A stretch of 64,000 bases of DNA. Origin: Toxotes chatareus. Lineage: Eukaryota > Chordata > Actinopteri > Toxotidae. Under the pieces are notes generated by a model. That model ran no database searches, was not told the origin of the DNA, and saw nothing but the letters and a program-made list of their open reading frames with translations. Each line of letters begins with the position of its first letter. The first letter of the stretch is position 1. Positions 38,671 to 52,000 of the stretch are shown piece after piece. Both the position numbers and the translations under genes were made by a program. The stretch spans positions 12,200,535-12,264,534 of the forward strand of contig CM028903.1 in NCBI GenBank assembly GCA_016801885.1, read 5' to 3'.

Positions 38671-40905
38671 AAGAATGAAAAAACCTGAACCTGAACCTTA
38701 CAAGAAAAATACTATTAGGATCAAAAGTCACTGCATTGTTTATGACTGAAATACCATGTCAGCTTAATAGGGAGCATCTCGCAACTCTGGAGTCCCAAAA
38801 TGAGATCAGCTGTGAATGCACATTGCATTTCAATTTTTCCAGGGCGTCTGGGACGCTGCACCATTTAAACAGTGCATACTATAACCCTTAAATAAATAAC
38901 ATAAATTATGCAAGCGCCTAACTCTTGCATAATGTGTGCTCAGCCCCAACAGCCAGTAACATCTGATGTGATAATATGAAGAGAAAATCATATGGGTGTA
39001 AAATGCATACATAAATTACAAATCAAGCTTTACTTTATGAAACAACAGGCAGGAGTGAAAAAAACATCACGTTCCCCTGTGTATGACAAACCACAACCTT
39101 CAATCATCGTCAGTTATACACCTAAGAAAATAAATACACTCAAGCTGTATAATGATTGTTCTATAAGCATATCACCTACTCCTAATTTGCATCAGCCACT
39201 TTGTGCATTTTATTGCAAATAAATCCAAATCACAGCTCATTTTGAAAGTTGGGCTTCGTGCTGTACTCCACTAGCCTAATTATATCCTCGTGTGTAAAGA
39301 GACCTGATACTTGTACCCAGGTTTTGATTATTATGAATTTAAAAATGGCTATTTCTGTATATATCAATTATTTTATGCAGATTTTCACTGGGCATTTTTT
39401 CTAACTACACTAATGATCTCGAGGGCAATACAGAAAGACAGCAAAGCAAACCATTATTTTCTTCTTCTGCCATCTAATCAAAATCAAATTATACTGTCTT
39501 CTCTTACTCTACAGTATCTACTTTCATTTAGAGGACACATGATTTATAACTAGCTGTGTATCCCTTTTTTATGTCTTATTTTTTCCATTGGTATTCTCCA
39601 GTTTATGTTGTATTTTAAAGCTTGTTGAGCAAGAAACAATTTCAACTGTTTTTTTGAATTCTATAATGCAAGTGACCTACAAATGACCCAGACTGCTTGA
39701 GATTCGTGGGCACGTCAGGTTCTCATGCTTTGAATCCCTGCAGCAAAATAATTCTGCAGATTAGAATGGATTCCTAATCTCATGATGGGGGAATCAAGCT
39801 AATTACACTCCCTTTCAGTTCTCCTCTTAATATTTCTATGTGGTTTTTTTTTGTCTGCTACCAAAAGGGAAGATTCTCCTTACTCCAGCCTTCTTTATTT
39901 TATACCTTTTCCTCTCACTGTGCTAGCATGCCACAGACTGTGAAGTAAAACATCAAGTTTCCTGATTGTTGTCCATAGGTCTTCCTGTCTTTCTGTCTGT
40001 TCTCTTTCGTTTTTCTTTCTCTATTTGTCCTTAATGTTTCTTGTTGCATTCATGGACCTTATTCAAGCTCAACAGGGCTCCAATATCAGTGGTGGTTTGA
40101 TGTTTCTTCAACACAACACCATAGTTTGAGTGTTCTCTCAAAGTTGATGTACATGAATATCATAACACTCAGCGATGAAACCAAAACGTCACACAGAGCA
40201 TACGCTAACATCCACTATTGCAGCATCTGGAACATGCTGAGACCTCTTATCTCCTTAAGCGTCAGCTTTTCAGTAATTGAAGAGAAGATGGTGAAATCTT
40301 TGAAATTTTATAACAGATTTTAAATTGATGTCATGGCTGCCAGGCTCATTACACATATGGTGTGTTCGCATTATTCTGATGCTTCCATAGTGTTGCAGCC
40401 TTTTCCATCTCCCTATTACGTGAGGAGTGGCTGCAAGGCTGACAAATAAGCAGCTGCTTAGGGAAAAGGTTGGCTTCAGTCAATGTGAGACATCAGCATT
40501 TAAGGCAGGAAATTGGAGAATGCATATGTGCACTGTGATAACCTGGTTACTGTAAAACTTTTTCACATGCAGTTGCTCAGAAGTCTGGAATCCCCCCTAT
40601 CCTCTACCATATAAGACTGGCAAGTTCATGTATATGCATGAGTATCTTAGTGATATATAATGCTGCAGCCTGAAGGCTTTTTCTGTCATTGGTTGGAGGA
40701 CAGGCCCTATAGTGAGAGAGCCCACGGTTTTTGCCGTATATGAATGTGTTTGAATTATTCAAATAATCTTCTTTTCCTCTTTTGAAACTGACTTATATTG
40801 CTTACTTATACTATGTAGTTTCTCTTTCAGGATGCTGAATTTACATACAAGTGATTATACCTTTCATCAAAATTGCACTGCTTACACAGTTTTAATTTCT
40901 CCATC
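38671..40905. other. non-genic AT-rich stretch
   Basis: No gene or repeat recognised. A short (CCTGAA)n patch is at about 38682-38700. The segment 39650-39830 is complex sequence with TTCCTAATCTCATGATGGGG and CTAATTACAC; it resembles conserved non-coding sequence but cannot be judged without alignment. Confidence 0.4.
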
Positions 40906-41995
40906 TTAAAGGGGTAGTCCAGTGATTTTGTAGTGCACTTTCAAAGTAAAAGTTCTCACAAATGACATATTCAAGACATACACAACATACAGTTGTGTAT
41001 GTCATTAGACCACCCTTTGCCCACACAATGCCCACTTCTTTCAAAGGCCACACCTCTAGTTTGTAATGTAAACTTGCTATTAAAAATCTGTAGTCTACAA
41101 GGCCAACCTGAGATAACCATGTTTACATGACCAGGGATATTTTTTTTAAAAACTTTGGGAGGCTCCTTCCTGAGCCACAGAAGACATTGCACAACTGCAT
41201 AACTACACTCTAAAATATTATCATTTTTGATTATTTTGCACGATACGCGTAATCACAGGCTATTCTTCCAACAAAATTGAAACTGTGTGTAAAAACAGTT
41301 CTTTTTCTAATGGTGTTCAGTGTTTCAGTATGGAAGTCCTCTCATGTGGCCAACTACAGAACCTCCAATGACACCACGTCTGTTAGTGACAGACAGGTCG
41401 AACTGTGGTAGGGGCACACCCCCCATATTATCACAGTCGACCAGCCACTGTCAAATCATTCTTTCCATGAAGAAACGCTGCACCAAGCTGAACACTTGGT
41501 AAGCGCAGCCTCAGTTTATGCCTCTCACAACACTGAATATGAATGAGATTTGTTCCTCTGCAGTGGCAGTAAACACAACGTACGGGCCTGCCAATAATGC
41601 TGCAGTATTCAGAGCTTAATAAGATACTTAGGGTCGACAAACAGTAGTGCTAACCACTGTAAACATCAGTGCTACAGCTACGCCCTGACATTCCCCCACA
41701 AACACACATACTGGAGCCGCTAGCTCAGCGACAACACAGGTACCCACACAGTGACTCTCTCAGAGGGTCACATATGTGCTTCTGTGAAGGCTCCGCCAGA
41801 TGTCTGACAGTAGCTTCTCACAGCTGGTTAGCTCTGACTTCCAGCCTCTCCCACGTCTCATGATCCTCCACCTAACACACCATGTGGCCACAAGGTCACA
41901 CCTCCTACAAACGTTGTTCCCTCACTCCTCTGTTGTTTTTCAATGTGCTGGGACAAAGGCTTCTAGCAGAATTTGAGAATGTAGTTACCCTTTAA
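40906..41995. mobile_element. non-autonomous DNA transposon with TTAAAGGG ends
   Basis: The left end reads TTAAAGGGGTAGTCC at 40906-40920. The right end, read on the minus strand from 41995, is TTAAAGGGTAACTAC. These form a degenerate terminal inverted repeat of about 15 bp enclosing 1090 bp. The outermost TTAA could be a target-site duplication, as in piggyBac-like elements, or part of the ends. The inner 600 bp (41300-41900) are richer in GC and CpG than the flanks, fitting inserted DNA. Frames inside are under 75 codons with no transposase motif. I recall TTAAAGGGGTA-type termini from fish repeats. A second possible right end, GTGCACCTTCAAGAC near 42064, fits less well. Confidence 0.5.
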
Positions 41996-44529
41996 CATGA
42001 TGTGTAGTACTCCTTGTTATGACTAAACTGAATGTCATGTTTAAGATTTGTGGAGTGCACCTTCAAGACACTGGCACATGTACACGTTAGCAACCACTTT
42101 GGAAGCCAGCTAAAAAACGAATGTTTTGCCAACAGAGATCTAAGTGGTTTTTTTTCTTAATCCCTTACCACAGTTCAGGAAACTCTGAATGGAAATGTGG
42201 TGACTGTAGCTAAACACATTGAACAATATTGTGTCTGGTTTTTGGTATACCTCTGTTTAAACGGATGCCTCTGTGTCCTTTGGTTTCTTCCCCACAGGTG
42301 TATTACGGATGTGATTGTCTATATGCGTCAACCCATCCTGTCTTCCACAGGCTGGGGAGGGCCACTGTGAGCCTGACAAAGAATTAAGCAGGTAGAAACA
42401 AAGAATGAACACAACCTTTGGGTCCTCATTTATTTGCATAGCAAACACTCATTTTACAATGTACCCAAAACCCCACGAGTCATTACAACCTGAACACAGT
42501 ATCTATCAAAGTATTGTGCATGTTGTGCAGCCTGAGTTTGATTTATAGGGTTTTTAATAGCTGCTTTCTGTGGAACTCGTGCTCCTTGCTGTGTGCACGT
42601 GGTCTTGAAAGAGTGATGTAGTTTAGTCATTTCAGTTTATTGTCTTTTTTAAACCAAAACAACACCTGACAAATCACATGACAGTTCATTTAGAGGATGA
42701 CACGAAGATGTGTTTTCAAATACAATTACACTGTTCTCACCTGTACAAACTGACAAGTAAACACTTAAGTTATCTGCTTACAACATGTTTGGTGTGAACA
42801 CGTGCATTTAGCTATGTTGCTATTTAAAAAGAACAAAAAGCAATAGCCTAAAGTGTTTACACATCTTATGTGTGCATGTGCAGGTGTGAATCTCAGTATA
42901 ACACCTGTAGGGTAATTGACAAGTAGTCATTCCAGTCACTTCCTTGAAATCTCTTCCTTCCCCTCTGTCCTTCAACTTAATGTGAAGCTGCTGGATAATC
43001 TATCTGTTCGATTAGATATGATAACTGGACCATACAGCTTGATTTGTTACTTTAAAACAAAAGTCAATATATTATACTAAACTGTGGCAACAGAAAATAG
43101 TTGCTTCTGATTGTTTTGGTCTTAAATTGAACAACAGGATACTTTGAACTTAACTCAGATCAACAGTTCTACAATCAATCAATGCACAACATATGTAAAA
43201 AAAAAAAAAAAAAAGCAGGTAACTATGGCAACAATAGGCTATGGGTTGTTGTTTTTGTTTTTTGGTACACGTCATCGTGCATTACCGCTTCCACACTGCA
43301 TGTGTTTGATAAATGTGTGAACACGCAAGCACGTGCAGTTGTGTGAGTGTGGGTATGTCCACAAAGACTTTCACAACAAGGAGTTATTTCAGTGTTGTTT
43401 GTGTGCATGTGAAAAGGTTAGTGTGCGGTCAGTGAACCTGCAGACCAAGGCATGATGGAAAGTCAAGCCAGCCCACAGCTAATATTGTCCTCAGGCTACT
43501 ATCGCATGGCTTACTGTACATGAGGTCAGCTACTACATATACGCCATCCACTGAAGTGCCAATAGGCAAACTTTCACGTTTTTATACAGTTTCAGGGTGA
43601 CAGGATGGCTTCATGGCTTGTGAGACTACCCCCCCCCCCCCCATCCACAATAGGGTGCACAGGGTGCTGCCCCTTGTGAGATTTTAGCAAGGGGGGGCCC
43701 TAATGAGCCCAGAGCTGAAAATTGCCTGTTCCAATCAGAGGCCCAACTGAGAGCTTGCACAACAGGCTGTATGAGAAAAATAAGGATTTTTTTGTGAATC
43801 ATGAAGAGTGGAGTCCCAGAAAAAAAGAGAGCTTGAAATGAGCATAAAAGGTTCCTTTTAAAGTGCTGCCAGATCTACACTATTTTATTATAAAAGTAAT
43901 TTAGAAATTCCTCACATTCTCTGGGGTGGATTCAGCTGGCTGCCTAGTTGGGATCACAGAATTTATGGTTTTTAAAAGGGATCTGGGATTGTGACCCTGT
44001 TTAGTAATATGATTAAAAAAAAAAAAGGTGTTCCTTGCTTATTTGACTGTACAGTGATAAGTGGACATTAGAACTTTTAGGGAGGCAAGGGAGGCTCTGT
44101 GATAATCCCTTTTCCATCTCCGCTCTGCCTTCCTTGTCTCTTTGGGTTACTTTGTTTTTCATTCAACCATGGCAGAGAAGAAGGTTTCAGCCTTTTATAT
44201 CTGACTGGAGCTATGGAATCTCAAATGTTTGTGCAAGAGCTATTAAAAACAATGATAAGCTCATCTGTGGTGACAGAAGCAAGGAACAGAGGGTGAATTT
44301 TGGGGGGCAGAAGCGAATCCATGTGGAGGATTTGGGGTCAGGGGAGAGGAGTGGAACCAGGAAAAGCTCTGTGCTGCGATCAGAGATGGCGCAATTGAAG
44401 TTCAAATCATTCACTCAGCATGATAGCATGAGGTTCCCAAGTGTGTTTCCATTGCCATGGCTGGGCTGTTTCACATATAAGATTAAATTGAAAGAATCTA
44501 AAATTCTGAATCAATTTTCCTTTTCCTTT
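41996..44529. other. non-genic stretch, no gene recognised
   Basis: Contains an A16-type run at 43198-43214, a C14 run at 43629-43642, and, just after it, GGTGCTGCCCCTTGTGAGATTTTAGCAAGGGGGGGCC (in pieces), which may be a repeat fragment. An A12 run is at 44017-44028. The 183-codon + frame at 44134-44685 is antisense to the SGNH remnant and is not called. Confidence 0.4.
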
Positions 44530-44900
44530 CCTGTTAGGATGCAACCCATCATAAGCAGGTGGAGAATAAAAAGATGGCTAAAACATTCGGAGCTCTGGGA
44601 GTGGGAGTGGGACGAGACAGGACACACCCTCTCCCCAGGCTTTCAACTGTGGAGGTTTGAGACTCAAGTTCATAGTGGAACTTAATGGATTGCCTGGACA
44701 TGACATCATTAATGCCAGCGTGCACTATCACAGTGTGGACAGAGGGATGGACGTGAAGGAGAGCTGGAATTAGCTCCTAAAATCAGCTGTCTTGACTCCT
44801 GGGAGACAGTAATGTATGTAATCGCCCCAGGATGCTTTATGAATCTGACAATAGAGTCTCCAACAATTAAAATCTCAGTTTGCTCATTTTTAGGGTTTCC
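44530..44900 (-). pseudogene. decayed SGNH/GDSL esterase domain, probable LINE ORF1
   Basis: The minus strand carries the three catalytic blocks of an SGNH hydrolase in the right order, spread over three frames. Block I is ILIVGDSIVRF, with GDS at about 44860-44852. YCLPGVKTADF follows in another frame. Block III is VHAGINDVMSRQSIK, with the GxND motif near 44716-44705. ELESQTSTVESLGRGCVLS and TPTPRAP come next, and block V is YDGLHPN at 44553-44533, giving the DxxH motif. An esterase of this type is encoded in ORF1 of some fish CR1/L2-group LINEs, where it is thought to help the element associate with lipids or RNP; the family link here is from memory. Frameshifts between blocks I, III and V and a stop before block V show it is dead. 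No reverse transcriptase was seen nearby. Confidence 0.65.
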
Positions 44901-45330
44901 TTTGTAAATGTAAAGCTTTGATCTGAGTTTACGGCCGATCGTTAATGAGCTGACTGAGCGCAGGTGAGCTGAGTGATTGATTACCCCATCCGCTGCTTGC
45001 CTGGGGCAAGGCGCTGAGATAGTAAGCCGCTCAATGGATCACAGTTCACTTTTCAGTGCAGTAGCCTCCGCTGACGGGGCCACCAGTGAAACTGTAAAAG
45101 AGGGAAGACCACAGCCAGCAAACAACAGTTAGGACAAAATCTCTGTTCGCCACACAGGACTGTTGGCCACAGGAAGGACATCAGAGGAGTAGGGAGGAAC
45201 CTTGCTCGCTTGGGCTCCGTACAGGACCACACATCTATGAATAGGTTTAATTTTCCAACCCAGATATAGAGGTACTGGTAAGAAATCCTTCACAGCAGGA
45301 AGAAACTAAAACTGGAGGGTCCGATGAGAG
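44901..45330 (-). pseudogene. probable 5' continuation of the decayed esterase ORF
   Basis: This stretch lies upstream of block I on the minus strand. It is GC-richer than its surroundings, contains several CpG, and resembles the variable Ser/Pro-rich region that precedes the esterase in the same kind of fish element. No conserved motif is readable, and many stops are present. Assignment rests on position and composition. Confidence 0.35.
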
Positions 45331-48300
45331 TTGCCCTCCTTCTTCATTATCTGATTTACCAACATATAGTTAAAATAAACAGGATTGTATAGTAGTAGTG
45401 TATAGTGTTAAAGTGTGGCTTTAGCTACAAATGTCACTTATGATGCACAAACGCAAACGCATGCTCAGACCTGTATGTATCTATGCACACAAGTCTCTAG
45501 GTATAGGATAACTGCACAATTCTGCAAAATACTGTAGGACAGACAAAAAAAAAGAATGATAAAATCATAGTGTTGACTGTTTTGCTTTGATACGATTTCC
45601 ACTAAACACCAAAGTTCATTCCTTGCTTTTGAAAGCATTGTGGAATTATGTATACTGTCTTATAAACAACATAGAAATTCCCATTAAAGTACTGTCATGC
45701 TGCTCACATAAAGTTAGCCATGAATCAGATCATCCCAGTCTGATTCAACATCTCTTTAGTATTCTGCAGGCTCTTAAAGATTAGGGTTGGATTAAAATTT
45801 ATAGCCTGAAAAACTAGTTGACTTTTTCCTTGCCTATATTGCTAATAACCCACTAGTGTGAACTCCTTGGTTCAGTCATGGGGAAATTCTAAAAATATAC
45901 CTAGACTCCCTAGACTGTATTATTAGTTCACTTTTTCCATAAAACATGACAGTTCTGTAAGAAAATCTGCCATGTTTAGGTCACTGCTGCTTAAGTAGCT
46001 CTGTGTTCTTCTTGGTCAACACCGAGGAGTTTGTTCAGATTACACAGGGACTCCCCAGGCACCCACTGCTACTCGCATATTATGCATTATGCAGGGTTCA
46101 GTGTGCGTATGTGTGCGTATGTGTTTGTGTGCACAATTGGAGCTTGGAGACATCAAGGTCAGAGTTAATTCAGTGGTGTTCTGATCTCAGCACACACACG
46201 CACAACTCCCATATAGACAGACACGCACACACACTTGCAAATCCATATAGTTGCCTTTAGAGAAAAAGTAAATTGAAAAAAAAAAAGTTCTAATATCAGA
46301 CTCTCCTTTGAAATAACCGGGAGACAAGCTATTGAAAGACTCAGATGATTATAAAAAATTATACCTAACTTTTAACCTTCTCAACAGTTCTTTTATAACT
46401 AAAGTATGTCTCTGAAGAGACTAGCAAGTTGACAACTGTATTGCATTTACCCCACAGAAATGTGGAGTGTATTTAGTTCCATTTATATGTTTTTGAATAT
46501 CTTTTTGTTTGTTTCCTAATTAGACTGGAGCTGATGATGAAGCCAAGGTTTGCTTTTGATTTGATTTGATCGCTGACAAACAGAATTTACTGCAAGAGCC
46601 CCTGTAGAGTTTAGAGACACACAAGCTGTTTTCTCGTTTGGGATTTTCCTTTAACGTGTGACCCCAGCCTGCCCTCATGCGCATTCTGATTTTTGTTGTT
46701 TTTAAATCTTAAATATGGTCTTTTTCACTGAGGTCTGTACATGTTCATTTTCATTTATTTAGACAGGCCTGTCTAAAAACAGACAAACAATGTCTTTGGA
46801 TTCTTTGTGAGTAGTGTGTATTCCTCCTCACACTTTGGCACAGTGAGTGAAAGCTTATGGGTTTTAAATACAACCTCATCTACTTTGTAGTTTGAAGTTG
46901 CTGCTTTTCTTGCAGACTCATCTAATTTGTATTTGACATCATGAGATAAATATGAGGCTGAAAAGCTCAAAGACAAAGAAAAACAGATAAATAGAGTGAG
47001 AGAGGGAGTGCAGCCTTTGTGAGAGATATTCACCCAAGCTCACCTCATCTTCCAGATCCTCTGTTAGTGCCTAACTCTCCACCTTCTCACTCCTCTGCTC
47101 ACCCTCCACTGTTTTTCTACTCCATCATGTCTAAGTCTGTCATTCTGCCCCCCCCCCCCCCCTTTCTGCATACCATGGAGGAAGCAGTTCCTATGATAAA
47201 TCTTTTAGCTCTAAATGTCACCCGCTATCCCCCTGCAATCAGACATGCCTACACGTAAGGACATGCATGCTTACATGCAGAAATTTACAAATACATTACA
47301 GCATGTAGGTAAATCTGACTGCATGCACAGCAGGCTTGTATTTTCAGGAGAGTCTCAGTTGCTACTTTGGTCATATGATAAAACGCTCCCAAAATGAAAT
47401 GAAATGAAAAAAAAAAAAAAAAACATGCACAGTGATTTGCAAATATGAGTTTAAAGACCTCTCAAATTCTGGTCACTTCAACTCTTATCAGTCAGCCCCG
47501 GTAGTTAATACAGACGACCTAAAAGGCAGGTCACATACACTAAATATTACTACCAAAGAGGCAATGGTGAAACATGTTCAGGTGAAATCATTATTTTCCA
47601 GCCTGTTATGTTTCTCTTTTAGTTTGATTGCTCACTGAGTGAAATAAGGCAGCAGACATTAAAAAAAATGTTAACCACAAAACTATGAGATTACATTTGA
47701 AATCCGTTATAGCCGATGTTTTACTGTGATGGATACCTTCCCCAAGCAGGTTATTCAACTCAAGTTAAGCTAATGTAACTCTACTTTGCGTATAGGCATA
47801 TGAAAAGCTGCATGAATAAGCATTTAACTAGAGCACATGTTAGAATGACTACTAACTAAAGCATACAATACTTCTAGTGAAGAGGATAAATATATAGTTT
47901 TTAGTTCCAGCTAAATGATTAATGGACTGGTAAATTATTTTGTACCCAAAGAGTAATTGCTGATGTCCAACCTTATCATCAGGGAGGGCTACACAGCTAA
48001 ACAAGCTCTGTCAATATCATTAACTCTTTCTCCAATTAGAAGAAAGCACTGCCTTCATGCTGACAGCTCCATCAAAGCAGCATTTCAGACACTTTTTCCA
48101 AATCTGCGCCCAGCATCAGACAGCACCATCCTATTAAAGTGAGTCCTCAAATAGACTCAAAAGAGAACTGCATTCTCACAAAAACCACATCTTGAGGGTG
48201 ATTTCACTTTGTTCGCACATGGGTTCCCTGCCAGCCTATTTACTGAGGAGTTTTCAAACTTTGTCTGCTTGTCAGAGAAACGTCGACTGTGCTTTGTTTG

Positions 48301-48754
48301 TACTTTTGCCTCTGCTGGCAGTTCTGAGATATGAATAAAGTTGCTGTTCCTTGATGCAAATGCAGTCACATTCCATATACAAAAAAGTTCAAAAATCTGT
48401 GTTTATGTGGGTGTGTGTCTGTTCAAAAGGCTGTCTACTTTGTAAGAGACTATCACACAATAAGAACCTAAAGCTGCTACCTCAATTAGTAGCTATTTTT
48501 GTTCCTAAAGGAAATGTTGATATAGCAGAAATAGCAATTTTGATGAAGATTTGAAGAGATGAGTGCCAAGTGGAAGTAAAGAACAGAGGGGAGGAGAAAA
48601 GAAAGAGCTGAGGACGAAGAAGGAGGTGGAAGAAGGAAATGATTGTGAAGGAAAGGGGAATGGGAAGCAGAGAGGAATGTAGGGAAAGCGGACATAATGT
48701 TCAAATGACTGCAATAACCCAAGAAATTATAAACTACATACCCCATTTGCTAAC
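45331..48754. other. non-genic stretch, no gene recognised
   Basis: Includes CA/TG-rich patches at 46100-46230, a C16-type run at 47147-47162, a (AAATG)n patch running into A17 at 47393-47423, and a purine-rich + strand segment at 48545-48690. The stretch 47950-48145 is complex and could be conserved non-coding sequence. Frames are below 90 codons. Confidence 0.4.
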
Positions 48755-49090
48755 AATTAGTAGGGGTGAAGTAGCTTCGCTGATTTGCACCCAATGACTG
48801 ATGACCCACTGAACACAAGCCTGGTTTATATAACTTTATTTCTTGATTTTGATCCCCAAATATATAATTAAGAAACCAACCTGTGTGCATGGTACTGTGG
48901 AATACTGAGGGCTGTAAGGGATACACTAGTTTTGTCCTCCAAATTTGGAAGGCTGCATTTCTTGGAGAAGTCTTGAGAGTAAGGTCAGTTATTTGGTCTT
49001 TAAATGTGACCACACATGACCTAAAAATTACTATACAACACTTTAAAAAAAAAAATTTGATAGCACTGCCTTCAGTCTGAAGCTTCCGCC
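48755..49090 (-). repeat. candidate dispersed teleost repeat
   Basis: The minus strand reads GTGTTCAGTGGGTCATCAGTC and GCGAAGCTACTTCACCCCTAC at one side. The plus strand has TCCTCCAAATTTGGAAGGCTGC and GCCTTCAGTCTGAAGCTTCCG further along. Both phrases resemble parts of a fish interspersed repeat I have seen before. Class and exact limits are not determined. Confidence 0.42.
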
Positions 49091-52000
49091 TACAAATTCA
49101 CTCAAACAAAATGTTTTATTACTTTTTCACAGTGTGGTGTTTACTTAATTTAAGTTCAGATGGTGCACCTTAGGCAGTAGGTACATTAAAAACCTCTGCT
49201 ATGTGCACTAAACATCTCCTCTCAGACTGTCACCTGGCAACAACATGTGCAACAGTCTAACTGGCCTTTATTGAAAAGATCGCTTCACCTTTTATATCCA
49301 GTTTTTAATTTCTGTTCTTCTTCTGTATGTAATTTCAAATTCTGACCTTTACAAAACAACTTGTACAATAATGTGGACATAAACAACAATGGAAATTAGA
49401 CTCAGAACATTCCTCTGATGGTGGTGAAGACAGAGAAAGATTCTTAAAATGCCTTATACTGATGCATCTGAGTCAGACTAGTAAAAGTTGTATTACAAAT
49501 AGATGTCAATAAGATAACCTGGATATTGCAGCAGCTAGAGAAATGCAGTATAAGGACAACTTAAAGGCTCAAACAACAATTTATCAACTCAAGGCCACAG
49601 TAGCCTAAAGCATGGCATTTTGTTTACTTTGCCTTGAAACTGTCGGGGACCCCATGTGGGGAATGTGCACGACACACAATAACAAAGCTGCCAGAAACCT
49701 TCTCTCTATATCCTTTCCCCAGGTGTTCAGACTAAGAGTCATTAGTAATAAGAATAATTTGAAGCAAAGTAACATGAGCAAAGCTGCCTGCATTGAGAGA
49801 CATTGATTAATGTACAAAAAAAGCATAAGCAGCAGCACTGAAGGTGACCTATTTGGAACAAATACATGATGGAAAAAAAAAAAAAAAAGAAAATGAGATG
49901 TCCTTCATTTTAGAAATGCCATGCTTTGACCAAATGAAGTCTTAGTTCACATTTAGAATGATCAATGAGGACATGGTATACTGTGGTAATTTTATTTTAC
50001 GCTGATTAAATTAAAAATTAAAAATTAAAAACTCAAAACTCAAACAAGTGGACTAACTTAATTAACTAAATTTCTGTAAAACATCATAAATATAGAGAAA
50101 ATTACAAACATTCGTTGTTTCATGTGTTTTATGGCCTTTTAGAGGCATGCAGATTGAGATGCACAGATCATCTTTTTGCTATATATGCATCTGATCAGAT
50201 ATATATGTATCTGAATGACATTTTTAAGACAGTAAAATGATTTCAAGTCATCCTTCACCCACAATTGTTCTCAATTTTGCTAGAATTATGCCCCGCTTGA
50301 GAAGTAGCTATTGAAAGGTTGTATTGCAAGTACTGAAATGTCCAAGAAAACTTATCAAACTACTCCTGCAGCATAATTCACTTGACTATTTCCAGGTCTG
50401 ATGTTGTGCTCATTAACAGCTGTTTCCACTGTCTGGAGAAACAGTTGAGCGATCAGGGCTCTGTGGGTAGGTTAAGAATGTTGACAGAGGTGATCATCCT
50501 GCACAGCTTGCTAGCTACATATTTAGCTACATCGATTGGAAAAGGGATTGAAAAAAGACCACTGAAAAAAGAAATGACTACTTTTAAACTTTAGAACTTT
50601 AGAAAATTTGTGTGTCACAAATTGACTCACTAATTGGTTGGGACAAAAAAAACAACAAAACAAACAAATAAAAAGCCTGCTTTTGTCTAACTAACAATTT
50701 TTAAGAATTTTAAATAATCTGCCACTGTTGTCGCAGTACACTGAAGTCTTGTGCCAGGATGGAAAGCTTGACAGGCCTAGCAATGGTTGGTCTACAAATT
50801 GTTGAAGCAAGCTAATCCACATTTCCCACACAGTAATGCCACGACAGAATACATTACCCTATTACCACAGCCCAGCAACTTTTTTATCCCTGACATTTTC
50901 CAAGCTATGCTTTATTCCCGTTTTGCAAACCTGAAGTCTTATTATCACATAAATTACCCTGTTTGTTAAATGTTGATTTATCTAATTGGGATTACAAATT
51001 TAAAAAGTGGTTTGTTCGTTAGACTGGCTGTCAGGTCTTGTGTGTACTGTGTACGTTATGGAAATGCCTAGGGTAATCAGCAGAAACAGTTTGTGTGAGC
51101 ACATTGTCCACATCGCTGTAACTGTATTTTCGTGTCAGAATATGTGTAGAATAATTACCAAGAGCGCTGTTCAGGCCATGCATCAAGGTGTGTACTGTAT
51201 GTGGCTGTGTGTATGTGTGTGTGAGTGTGTGTGTGTGCAATGGTCTTTGTGTAGGCATGTCTGTGTGTATTCATATATGTGGGATCGTGGATGTGCAATT
51301 CAGATGACTAATTTGCCAGCTGGCTTCTCTGGTCCCTGAGCCAATTCACCAATGATGATTGACATTTAACACCAGTGTGACTGCATGATTGGTCACTTCA
51401 CAGCTTGGTGATCGCCATTGTCCACATAAGACCAATGATGATTGGCATTTGTGCATCAACACACACACACACACACACACGATGTCCATTTGCTAGAACC
51501 ATGATACATGATGTAATGGTTAACTGTTACCCACAAAGTGATGTATTCAAATGCATCTAGAAAGTCTCAAATCAAATCTCACTCCATGCTGACGGCATCA
51601 TTGCCCAACTTTATTGCCTCATAAGGTTATCCATTTATCATTTCTTCTCAAAACAAAGGCAGGCAACTCATTCAATCAGCATCATTTAGGCACACGCTGT
51701 GGCTGTATAGTCACATTTTTTTTTTGTTTGTTGTAGCTCACAGCAGCTCAATTTTCACTTTTCCTTCAGCCAATATTGTTTGTCAGTAATTTAGGACAGA
51801 AGGCTTGAGGGAAGGAAATTACCAAAATAATATGCCCATGTTGTGGCACAGATCAACATGTGGCTAGATTAATTACTCTGGGCTCCACTATGTCTCCAGC
51901 CTTTAGTTTAAGGAAGCAAAATGGAGAAAAATATTAAATATTTTGTAAAATTACTCCTAAGCTTTGTTGATTTCAATATATGGTTCAGAAGTAGACAGTC

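Noticed and set aside
44134..44685. 183-codon + frame, the longest in the window
   Set aside because: It partly overlaps, antisense, the SGNH esterase remnant, whose motifs are on the minus strand; the + translation shows no family.
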